This document shows positions 1 through 12,700 of a stretch of 64,000 nucleotides of DNA, one piece after another. The notes under the pieces are model-generated. The model did not search any database. It was not told the origin of the DNA and was given only the letters and a program-made list of their open reading frames with translations. Origin of the DNA: Akebia trifoliata (taxonomy: Eukaryota > Streptophyta > Magnoliopsida > Ranunculales > Lardizabalaceae); NCBI GenBank assembly GCA_017979445.1, contig CM030706.1, forward strand, positions 32,133,330-32,197,329. The letters run 5' to 3'. A program made the position numbers and the translations under genes. Numbering within the stretch: the stretch's first letter is position 1; the number at the start of each line of letters is the position of its first letter.

Positions 1-381
1 CCTGCATTTCCCCTCTCAACTCAACCTTGGCTTTGATAGAGGGCAACAAACCTCGTTCGAGACTGAAAAAGTATTATTAATAAAAGGGTGAGGATTCTTT
101 TTCAAGTCTCTTTCCAACTAATTGATTCAATTTTAGAGAAGAAATTTTGTAATTTCAAAAGCATTCAGTTAATAAGAAGAGTATAGAGGAAATTTGTTAT
201 TAAACTTCAGCAAGACAAAGGAACAACATATACAAATATGTCTTAATTTTAAATCACAAAAGAAGAATCAGAACAATTAAACTTGAGGTAGTTTTCAGTT
301 GCAGTCCCCTTGATTCTACTTCTGAAATTTAAAAAAAAAAAAAAAAGAGTTTTTTAGAAAAGATGGGACTTTTGCCTTCGT
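1..381 (-). other. VHA-c 3' flank / 3' UTR
   Basis: This lies just downstream of the VHA-c stop on the minus strand and should contain the 3' UTR. A run of about 16 A (plus strand) lies near 331-346. No other coding feature was recognised. Confidence 0.5.
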
Positions 382-3300
382 TCAATCTGCTCGAGATTGG
401 CCAGCCCGGGATGAGAGGATGATACCAACAATGAGTCCATAGAGAGCAAGGGCTTCTGCAAAAATGAGGATTAGAATCATGCCTACAAATAGCTTTGGCT
501 GCTGTGCATTGGCCCTGCAAATAACAAAAAATGTCAAATATCATTGCAGAACATTCAATGGAACATAACCACAATTGTTGCTACAAGAATATCAAATATT
601 TCCTTCCCCACACTGAATCTGTGTTTCTAAATCTTAAGGCATAAGTTGAGGCGAGGAGAGGGGAAAATGTTTTACTTGCCGAAGTCTTGATGCGCTAGTC
701 CCAAGGTGTAAGACATAATCCTCAAACATGCATTTCTTAAATAGGCAAGTACTTAAATATACAAATAAATAGCAAAATTTCTAATAAAAGAGGAAAACAG
801 GGGAAATCTCAACTGTATGATGATTCATAATTTTACGTTGCTAAGTTTGATATCCAAATTCAAATATAAAACTCGTCAAAATCAAATTAAATTGAATCAC
901 ATTCATAGTTTCATACTTCCAACCACAATCATGGTAGATAAAGGAAGTTGTACAGAGAAGAAAAAGGAAATAATAATGGAATAAAAAGGGCTAGAAATTG
1001 TTGGAGTCACGAATTGATTAAGGATCCTAGAGAGTAAGACCAAAAGAAACAAAGTAATTACAATGTAGACCTTCATTTAAAATAACTATAATAACATTGA
1101 CAATTTTATAAGAGCTGTGATATTCTGACTTGGAAATTTTCACTTGGTCAACATGGCAAGGGCACAGAACCATAGATCTTTTTCTTCGGGATGCACAAGG
1201 AAAAAGATCTACGGTTCTGTGCACTGGCCGCGTCAACCGAGTGAAAATTTTCGAGTCAGAAAATCATTAGTCCTTTTATAATTGTAAGGACTACTATGTA
1301 ATGATACTATATAAACAGAGAAACAAAAAGACATTAGCATATCCCCACAAGGTGTACACCCCAGTCATAATGTGTGAATACGGCGTGTGTCGCCTCAAAA
1401 CTGTAAGCTTTTTCATGTCTCTTTGAAAATGTTGTAAGCTTTTGAAGGAAAAGGGCCTTTCCTTAAAGTCCAAGGCCATTTTTTTAAGAGCCTAGTCCCA
1501 AGGCGCTCCTCAAGGTTTAAGCCTCCAACACATTTTAAATTGTTTGTGTTCTATTTCCAAAGAAATTTTAGAGATGAAAATAACATAATCCTGACACACA
1601 TAATCCCAGAGTTGCCTTATTTTCTTAAAATTTTCATTAAAAGTAAAAAATAAAGGCAGCGCACTACTTAAGAGGACTTTAGAGAGCATGTCCACCCAAG
1701 GTATATTTTAAACTTTTATTTTTATTTTTGAAATTGTCCAGTAAATAATAAGAACAAAGCAGGTAAAAAGATGAAGATAAAAGGCAAGATCAAGCAGAGG
1801 TCTTCGAGGGAAAGGAGATTGTTGTTTATGAAGTCATAATCAACATTTTAGATTTGTTGTAGTTTCTGTGTAAGCTCTTTAGATTTTTGTTTAGGTGGCA
1901 GAGTCTGAGTAGTGGTTTGATTCTTTTTTTGTGTTGTGTTTGCCTGTCAAAGTGGGACCAAGAAAGCCAGAAACCGTGAGAAGAAGATATAAGCTGAACA
2001 AAGTAGCTCTGATGGTTACTAGTTCATGTACTTAGTAGAGGACAAGTTTCCATTGACATATTTTTTTAAACTTAATTAAGAGGCTCAATATTTACAAAAT
2101 TAATAGCATGTTAACTGAAGGATAATAGGGAAGCATAAATGCAACGACACATTAATAGACAATTTAAGTTGGCCCAACCATAAAGAGGTGAAAAGACACA
2201 CCAAAGTTGTGTGTGACTCGATCTAGCTATTTAAACTTGGCCAGGCACGTGTGAGTTTTTTTCATGCATGATGCTTGTACCTGGTTAACCTATTTATGAA
2301 TCCCATGAGTTGGCTTAGCGCAACTCTTAGGACCCGAAGTGTAGGAGAGGGTCCCATCAACACCATGCCAATAGGATGAATCAAGGATCCAGGAAAACAC
2401 ATGAAAGAGAGAAAAAAAAGGACTAATAATCCGATACCGAGTGATATCGGAATGTATAAATTTGGATTGAGCTCAGGCCTGATGGTCATATTGGTCGGGT
2501 TAGGCTTGTTGAATAACCCTTTTTTTTCTTTCTCTTTGAGCTCAGGCCCAATTGTCCTCATTGAGAAAATAGTTGGACAAACCTTTGTAAACCAAAGTTC
2601 ACATTAATATTAACTAATTGTCCAAAAGTCATAATAATAAGATGTAATAAAAATACTAAATAAAAAATCTATAACTAATATAAAAATATTTATATATTAG
2701 TATATATCATCGGGTTCGGTTTGAGTCGGGTTGCTTGTACCCTCAACCCAAGCTCAATCCAAATTGAAATTGGGTTGAGATATTGTAACCCAGGCTCAAC
2801 TCATCTTCTACAAAACTCAGCCCAGGCTTGCCCTTCAATCAGGTTGAGTTCGGGTCAGCCCGCTCAGGTTGCAGTCCTAAACATGATCCTTTAGTACAAC
2901 TTGGCATAGAAGTTCCCAATATTATCTCTAATTTTCCCTTCCTCCTCCACAATTCCATTGAAACTTAACTTAGAGGTGAAAGTGAACTTTATAGGATAGT
3001 TTGCCATCTTATGGAAGAACTAAATATTGTCATCCCCTTGTTTGAGTCATTTGACTATTGATTTTTCTTTCCATGAAATTTCTTCCAAAGCCACCAACTT
3101 TTGAAATTCCTTTTTCAGATTGAAACGCCTTAGCCTTTCATTCAAGAGAAGGCTGTGGTCTTCATTTTTTACTTGACAAAGTTGAAAATTTCTTCCAGAA
3201 GCATTCTTCACATCCACTTTTTTAAAGATCTATATGTCAAACTTAAAGTTTCTCTTTCAGGTATTTAAGTTTAATCCTGCATTTTTTGCCAAATTTGCCA

Positions 3301-6300
3301 GAAGCCTCAAAGGTAGCCAACCATTCCACTTGAGGTCATGGAAATTCTAAAGATGCAACCACATATTTTCAAACCTAAAATGTGTTGGCCTACATAGATC
3401 CCCAACCCAGACCACAAAAAAAAAAAAAAAAAGAACCATTGAGGAATATCAAACATTTGGTTGGTCACTACGGGAAAATCGAACCAAAGTGGAGCTCTCA
3501 CTCGCATGATACGAGAAATCCATCCCTCCTAAACATGATGGGTGTTTCTGGATTGTTAAACAACATAAAGAACACCCCCCCCCCCCCCCCACCTGAACCC
3601 CCCAAGGTAGATCCATCAGAGCATGGGCATTAACAAAATCTAATCGCATTAAAATCCCTACCCAAGCACTATGGTCTATCCCAAAAAAATAGCAACATCC
3701 ATGGGTTCCTCCTAAAATTGATGTCTCCCTCCCAAAAGAGGGATTACAAATTCCACAGCAAACCTGAGTAAAAGATTCATTAATACAACTGCAAAAAATA
3801 GTTCCCATCAACTGAATGAATCTAGTGTTCCGCATGACAATAACCCCACCAATGACTCCTATAGTTGATAAGACACACCAATCAATGTTCCTCCTCCCCC
3901 ACAATTCTTCTATACAACCCCATTCGCAGAATTTAGCTTCAATTATTGAGGCCTTAACGAACAAATCAAAGCGTTCACTGCAGCCATCTTGGGCCTAGAA
4001 ACCATGCCTCTAACCACAATAAGATTTTAGCACTCATTGGAACCACTGCCAACCCTCCCTTTTTACTTCACATCCTCTGATTTCAAAGGAAGGTTGGATA
4101 GATTTTCGTCAAGAATTTTGATTTCCTTGGTTAAGAACTTGGATTATTTTCAAGGAGGACATAGACAAGCAATATTTGATGAGATTGACAACTCATCCCT
4201 TTTGAGATTATCTTTTAGCCGATTTGCCCCTACACATGCCTAACAGTTAACAATTGATCCTTTTCTAGGTCCAAGTTGAGGTATGCTCTGTTCTTTTTCT
4301 TCTTTCCCTTGTCACTTACAACTGTTGGTCAACTAGTGGGTCAGGGGTATCCCATCACTTCTCTGGAGGATAGAAAAGGTTTTGATGGGGATTTTTAGCC
4401 TGTCTTATGGATCTCTTAGCCCTCTTGTCAAGCCTCTGATAGTCAGAGGGTTGAAGTGGCTCAGGATTGGGATCTTCTACTCATGTTACCCGTTGGAACA
4501 AATAGAGTGGTGTTAGGCTATCCAAGTGTGGCGGGGGGTATTCACTGGTTAATAAGAAGGTGATTTGATGAATATGGTGGACTAGCTCTCAGAAAATATC
4601 AACATCGGGATTTCATTTGGTATCTGGTCTAGAAAATCATGATGGTACGTCAATCCTGTTCAAGATTATCAATGATAAAGGGAAGCATAAGGATGAAAAT
4701 GGTAGAAACCAAGATCACAACCATCTAAGAGTACCATCTACATAGAGAACCAGAATAATAAACTTGCCACTATTCACCTTCTGATAAATACTATGATAAA
4801 AAATAATCTTCACAAACACAAAGGATATAATGACATCATTAAATGCCATGATGATTTATTTTTGATAGGTAAACGAAATTTTATTAATAGAGAAGCAAAA
4901 GGTGGTCGAGATGACCAACCAAAGATACAACAAAAACAACAACCAACAAAGATCTCAAAAGAACATATAGTATCCCATCTAAAAACAAAATCCTCAAATA
5001 ACACCCCTTTAAAATCTACGTCCACTTTATACCAATAAAATAGAAGCCCGAGAATAAGTAAAATTATGTCGTGATCAACCCTTTCCAACCCCAAAAATAT
5101 TCTCCTATTCCTTTTTAACCAAATGCCCCAGCATATTGCGAAAGGAAGCAAGGCTGAAAGCTTTTTTTCTTGCCAAAGAAAGGGTTTGAGGACCAACTTA
5201 TGAAAAGAGACAAGCATCACATGGAAAAAACTAACTTATGTTGAAGAGTTTCAAGAAATGGTACCACAATCGCAAGATAACAAGACAGTGGATAAGGATA
5301 TGGTCAATGGATTCGCCGTTCTTAAAACATGAGGCAAAAAATTTTGGCATTATGAATCCTTGTTTAATAAGAAGATTGAGAGTAAGCACTTTGTCGGAAA
5401 CCACAAGCTAAGCAAAAAAGGAGATTTTCAAAGGAACCTAGGCCCCCAAAATTGAATTCACTGGAAAGGAATCGTACCTATGAGATAAAAGATTTTCTTT
5501 GAAGGAACTAACCAAGAAGTGTCCTTTGTTCAAGCAAGTCCATTCCTGATTGTCATTCTGTGAAAGCTCCATCCGAACATTATCCAACTTTGAGAACAGG
5601 TTCGCTAATTCTTAGATTTCCCAGACGTTGAAGGCCCTCCTAAAACTCAATTTCCAACAAGTGTTATCCCCCATTTCAAACCCAGAACACCGAGATGGGC
5701 ATATCCTTTTTGGAGGATAGCTCGTAAAGTGAAGGAAACCGCACTGATAAAGAAGTCTCACCATCCCAATTATCTTCCCAAAAATGAATCCTTTCTCCAC
5801 TACCCACCTTAAAACCTATCCACTTCCTAAATTCTTGGCTTACCTTAAAAATGCCCTTCCCAACATCACAACCAAAAACTCCCTAACTTCACCACTTTCC
5901 CACCCAAAAGATTTTTCCCCAAATTTTTTATATATTACTTCCTCCATAGACTCCTTTTCCTCCCCAAAACATCACAATCACTTTCTTTTTTTTTTTATCA
6001 GTCCACAACCACTTTGTAAGGTGACATTAGTTATCCTAAAACCTTTTAACCCTGAGCCTCCATTTTTCTTTGGGGAGCACACGACCTTCCACTTCACCAA
6101 ATGATATTTATGATTTCCTGATCAATCTTTTCAATTTTGCCTCAACCTTTTCCCAGCAAAGTGAAAAACGACGAGTGATATTGTTTTCCAAGAGCTCAGC
6201 CTCTTCCCCACTCTCTCAATCACTGAATCCCGAATTGAATGATTCTTGTACCTCCTAGAGGTAAACCCAAATAGTCAGAAGGAAACAAACCCATCTAGCA

Positions 6301-9300
6301 CCCAAACATAATCACCCACCTAGCTAAATCAAGCAATGATCCCACCCCAAGCATCTTACTCTTCCGTGGATTCACTTTCAACCATGATATTTCCTCAATG
6401 CAATAAAGAATACCCCTAAAGAATCTGACCTGGTCGAGGGAGGCATCCAAGAAATCTAGTGTATCATTGGCAAACTAAAGATGCGTAATCTAAGAACTCC
6501 CAAACTCAACTCTGAACCCCTCCAACTCACTAATACCCGTCGCTCTCTTAAATAATCTACCCAGAGTTTTTGCTACTAAGACAAATAACAATGGTGAAAG
6601 GGGGGGTCTCCTTGTCTTAAACCTCTCAAGCTTCTAAAATGGCACGCTAGACTACCATTCACCATAATTGAAAAGGCGACCGAAGAGACAAATTTCATTT
6701 ATCCACCCAAATCCATCTTGGCCCAAAAGCCATCCTACCTAACCACATACCTCAAAAACCCCCAATTTACATGATCATAAACCGTGTGCAAGTCAATTTT
6801 ACAAACCAAGCCTAGAACCCCCTCTCTCAATCTCGAATCATGAATTCATTTGCCACCAAAATTCCATCCAAATTTTGCCTCCCTTTAACAAACACTCATT
6901 GTTACAATCCTATCACCCCCCCCCCCTTTCAACTTTTATTTCATGGCATCAATCTATTAAACGAATCATAACTTTCCATGGTTTGTGAAAACGAAATTTG
7001 GTCCTTGTTAATCCTAGAATCAAAATTAGATTTCAATAGACATACCAGATAATCATAAAAAATGGTGGATCTCCTTTCCCTGAGATATATCAAAATTGTG
7101 GTGTGATGGTTCTACAATAGTTCTATCAACGATGTCATTATGAAGTGGTGAGGCATTATCATTTAGTTGTTCATTCTCCTCAGACTGATTAATAATATAA
7201 GAAACAATTTCCAGAGGAGGAAAAGGTGGTAGGACTTCCACGAGCACCACATTATGTGGTTCTACACTCCCACTAATCTCCCCATTTCAAGCAATCTAGC
7301 ATTATTGATTTCAATTATTCTCATATTATAGTTACAACAGTAAAATTTGTAACCTTTGGATTTATTTGAATAACCAATGAAATATCTAGAAATTATTCTT
7401 TGTTTCAATTTTTGTTCTTGTAGATTGAAGATTCGAACATTTGCTAGACATCCCCAAATATGTAGTGTCTCATACCTCATTCTAGGTTTCCTACCAATCC
7501 ACAACTTGAAAGAAGTTTTAGGAACTAACGTACTAAGATCCTATTCAAGATATAAATAGCAATCCCTAGGGCTTCAACCCACAAAAAATTGGATACTATT
7601 GAACTACTCATCATACTCCAATTTGTATCCATAAGTGTATGGCTACACCTCTCACTTATACCAAGAGACATAATAAGCATGATGTATAACTTACTAATAC
7701 CTTGTTTTTTAAATACTTTGGCTAATGGACCAAGATTTTAATCCAACTCGTCATAGTATTTGCCTTAAAACTCATCACCCTATATGACCTCACTATTTTT
7801 ACATTCCTATCTAATTGCCCTTCAACCTTAGTAATAAATACCTCAAGAGTGTTGACGGTATGTAACTTTTCATCAATAGATATGCATAACCATAACGTGA
7901 GAAGTCATCAATAAAAGTGATGACATACCCATCCAACAAAACATGAAATGGAAAGTGGTCATAATATCACTATGAATCATGTCAAAAAACTCGTTACTCC
8001 TTGCGGTACCTTTCTCGATGTATTTGGTTTGCTTTCAATGATGCAATCCGCACACACCAAAATCAACGAAATCCAAGTTATTAAGAATCATGTTTTTCAC
8101 TAATTTCTCAATCCTTTCTTTGGAAATATGTCCTGGTCAACTACACATAAGATTGAAGAATTTTCATTTAACAAGACATGTTTTAAATAAACTTTTACAT
8201 TCAAATGCATGGTCATAATGGATTGGGTGAATACATGATTTAGGCATATTTTATACAAACCATCACATAAAACACTAGAACCAACCAAAATTGAATTCAA
8301 TAATAAATTTAACTTCACAAATCCAAATGAAATCAAATATCCAATGCTATCAATTCTAGACAAGAATAAATTTCTAGAAATTCAAAGTAAAAGGTATTGG
8401 TCAAATCCATACAAGATCAAAAACTGTAAGAAAATCGTGCATTTGGCGCAACCTTCTTTGTGTCTTTGTTGCCACAAAAGCATAACTTGATATCGTTGTT
8501 ATCCTTCTTATGAGCATGACTAGAACTCGTAGGCTCATTACATTTATTTGGTAAACACTTCTTCCACTTACCAAACTATATCTCTCTCATTTCTTGAGTC
8601 ATAGTAAAAGCTAAATGATGTCTTTCCTACCTTAACCTCACTTCCTCTTAAAACACACCTGTTGGTTAACTCATTCATGTTCCACATATCCTTATTTCTA
8701 TTGTTGTGGATCGCAAATGGAACCAAACTAATAAAGAAGAGAGTTGGAATAAATTGCACAAGGAATGCCTTGTCCACCTCCATTCTTAATGCCATAAGTT
8801 TTGTCGCCTTGTTAGTCATATTGAGGATGTGCTCATACACTCCACGAGCTACATCGTACTTCATAGTTGTAATGTAAGCCATCAATGTGCCCATAAATGA
8901 CCTATCAACAAATTTGAAACAATCATCTACAACCTTTAAGTATTCCAATGCGTTATTAGCTACTGGTAGGATGTTTCGATGTATTTGCAATGGCCATCCT
9001 CATAAACATCAAATTGAGTTTGTTCAAACTCTCCCAAGGATGATAAGAATTCTCTTGTTCGACAATATTAGACTCAATTTTGTTTGCAGGTCCACTATCT
9101 ACACCTAGAGTAAGGTCAAGAGTCAAGTAAAGGTTCAATTTTGTTGCGGGCCTATCTACAACAAGAGTCATGTCAAGGTTCAATACACCCAGAATGAATT
9201 GAAATTAATCATACAAGTCTAAAAAGTTAGATTATATCAGGATCTGAATATTGGATGTATGATAGTACAACGAAACGAAAACAATCACTAAAATAAGATA

Positions 9301-9697
9301 TATATATATATATAGGGTCAGGTTCAAACGACAACCATTTCAACACACATATAGACAACGTGTTTTGTCTTATATGGGTAAAAATGTTTGGAATGGGCTG
9401 ATGTTTTGTGAGGATGATCTCTGTGGTGAGGAGATCATCCTTGCCAAAAATCAGCTCATTATGAAACTTCTAGACCGTCCAATTTTTGTTGAAAAATTAT
9501 AGACCGTCCAATTTTTGCAAATCAATTTTGATGGGGTTACAAGTTTTGGAATGGGATGATTTTTTGCCAAGATGATCCCCTCATCACAGAGATCATCCTC
9601 ACAAAAAATCAGCCCATTCCAAACATTTTTGCCCATATAAGACAAACACGTTGTTTATATGTGTGTCGCAATGTGTGTTGCAGGAACCTGACCCATA

Positions 9698-9728
<31 letters not shown>

Positions 9729-12700
9729 AAATTAATGCTTTAAATTATTCTATATTCTATAATGTAGAATTAAATCAAGAAATGAAGAATCATTAACATC
9801 ACCTCAGTTTAATTTTTGGCTGAAATTTTGATATATGTATTATTCATTCAAGAAGGTGAATAATCATGTTGTAAAGCTAACTGATTATACATACCTTATT
9901 CAATAAGACTTATTATCTTTGGGTTTTCAGTTTTAATACTAATAATTTATGTAAATCACACTATCTTATCTAGTTTATAATTACTTGAAAATAACTCTCA
10001 TTTAAACTAATCTCAGTCTCCTAATTATTACTCTCCCCTTATTTTACAGATGAGAGAAAATGACCTAGAATCCTCTATTAGTAAGTTTCCTAATCTAGTA
10101 AGGATACTTACTAATGTCTTAATATGTACCCATCACATATTAAGATACACAAAACACATTACCTTTTCAAGTATATAATTTGTTGAAAATGACTCTCCTT
10201 TGGACAAATCCTAATTATAATAGTTTCCCTCATTTATAAATGAGAAAAAAATGGCCTACAGTCCTTTATTAGCAAAAAATTTAATCTATCAATGATACTT
10301 ACTAGTGCCTTAAGACAATAAAAGTTGTTCCCTCTAGATTTATCCAAATAACCAATAAAATATCTCAAAATTATTCTAGGATTCAATTTATTTTCTTGTG
10401 GATTGAATATTCTAGCTTCTACTAGACATCCTTAAATATCTAAGTGCCTCAAACTGGATTTCCTACAAGTCCACAACTTGAAAAGAGTTTTAAGAACCTT
10501 ACAAAGAATATTATTCAAGATATAAATAATAGTTTTTAGGGCTTCTATCTACAGAGATTCAAGTACACTTGAGTTAGTCATCATACTTCTAACCATATCC
10601 ATAGGGTGCAGTGTATGGAAGGGAATAATGAAAGTAGGCTCAGAGTTTAGGAAGCAGATTAGGTAAAAAGTGGGGAAGGGGAATAAGGTGGGGTTTTGGG
10701 ATGATTGGTGGTGTGGTGTTTCTCCTCTTTGTGATCAATTCCCTCAGCTTTACAACCTTTCTTTAAGAAAGGGGTTATGAACCTTGAAGGTAGTGAGCTC
10801 GGGTGGGATTTGAGGTTCAGGAGGGGTTTCAATGATTGGGAGTTTCAGGAGCATGAAGACCTAACAAATCAGCTCAATCATGCCCATTGGTTGGTCACGA
10901 AAGATCATGGGAGGGAGTGTACTTGCACTAAAGGTAATATCTTCTTTGTTTTCGCATCAGCTTTGGCTACCCTCTTCTAATACTTTTGATCACTTCCCTT
11001 TTGCATTCATTTGGGAATCGAAGACTCCCTCGAAAGTGCAATTCTTTATTTGGTTAGCCACATAATCAGACAAGGTTTTGTGACTCCAAAGGTTTATTTC
11101 TTTTGTAAATCAAGTAGGGAGTTGATAGACCACATTTTACTTCATTGTAAGCTCTTTGTATCCCTATGGTCTGAATTCCTTGCCATTTTCAAGTTTTTTT
11201 GGGTGGTCCCTAGTTCGGTGTTGTCTCTCTTCCAGTGTTGAGATCCTTCATTGTTCTCCAGGAGGAAGAAAATCGTGTAGAGGTTTCTCCAATTTACAGC
11301 CTATTGGGGGTTGTGGACAGGAATAAGAGAGTTCTCAAAGGCGCAGTTTCTACAAGTCAGGAGATATTGTTAAATGTTCTTGGGTTCCTAGTAGGCATCA
11401 TTGATGAATTAGAAAACTTACTAATAGAGGACTCTAGGCCATCTTCTCTCATCTATAAAGGAAGAGAATGATTATAATTAGAAAATTAAGATTATCCCAA
11501 AGGAGAGTCAGTTTAAATAATTATATGTTGGGTAAGGTAATGTGATTTACTTACCTTAACAAGTATAACTTAAAACATTAGTAAGTATCCTTGATGGATT
11601 AGGAAACTTACTAATAAAGAAATCTAGACCCTCTTCTCTCATCTAAACAAAAAAAAGGGGGGGAGTGATTATAATTAAGAAATTGGGACTAACCCAAATG
11701 AGTCATAATCAAATAATTATAAACTAGATAAGGTAATGTGATTTACACACCTTAACATTATTAGAACTGAATATATAACAGGTCTAACTGAATAAGTTAT
11801 ATATGATCAATTGGCCTTTCAAGAAGATTACCTTCATATTTTTTTAGTAAACAATAAGTATACTATAATCAATTAGCCTTGCAAGATGATTATTTTCACC
11901 TCTTAAGTGAAAAATAAGTATACCAAAGTTTCACCTAAAAGAAAATTGAGGTGATACAAATGAATAATTATTCATCATCATTATTAAATTTAATTCTAAA
12001 TTATAAAATAATTCAAAGCATTAATTTTAAGTATTAATCTTATGTTATTGATTATTCCCATTTCGTTACACTCCCATACATCCAATTTTAAGATACTAAC
12101 TTGATCAAACTTTTCATATTGATATTTGAAAGTTTCATTTACTTTGGTGTACTGAACATTGACCTTACTCTTCATTAATCGTACCTAGAAGAAATCAAAT
12201 CAACTCAACTTGACATTGGTGTGGTCTACTGGCTTAGACGATTTTCCAAAATCATTTTAGTAATTTTTGGATTCCAATAATAAATGAAAGAAATTATTAA
12301 AGTAAACATATTAATGTTAGAATTTCAAAAAGAAATCCTCTCAAGACATTAGTAGGTTTCCTTGATGACTTTAGAAATTTACTCTTCTCTCATTTACAAA
12401 GGAAGGGTGGTGACTCTCCCCAAAATGTGTGTTATCTTCTACATCAATAACATAAACCCTATCCGTCTCTAGTAAGAGATAGGGAAGGTGAGTCTAGAAA
12501 TCGAAGAAAAAGTAGTATTCGATATACAAGGTGCTATCAATCCTTTGTTTCAATTGCAATGACTCAAGATACGCTCCAAAGTTCTTATTTAGTTTTAATC
12601 ACCATTAATGAGCTGATTTGTTAGATATATTAGATTCAAGTAGCATAGTGTTAGAGATTTCTTATTAATAATTTTGTTAGTTCTACATAACGATGATTGA

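Noticed and set aside
329..574. 81-aa minus-strand ORF over VHA-c exon 3
   Set aside because: Wrong frame; the adjacent frame encodes the conserved [18 protein letters not shown] end of subunit c.
3382..3633. 83-aa plus-strand ORF with poly-K and poly-P runs
   Set aside because: Created by A- and C-homopolymers antisense to the LINE endonuclease relic.
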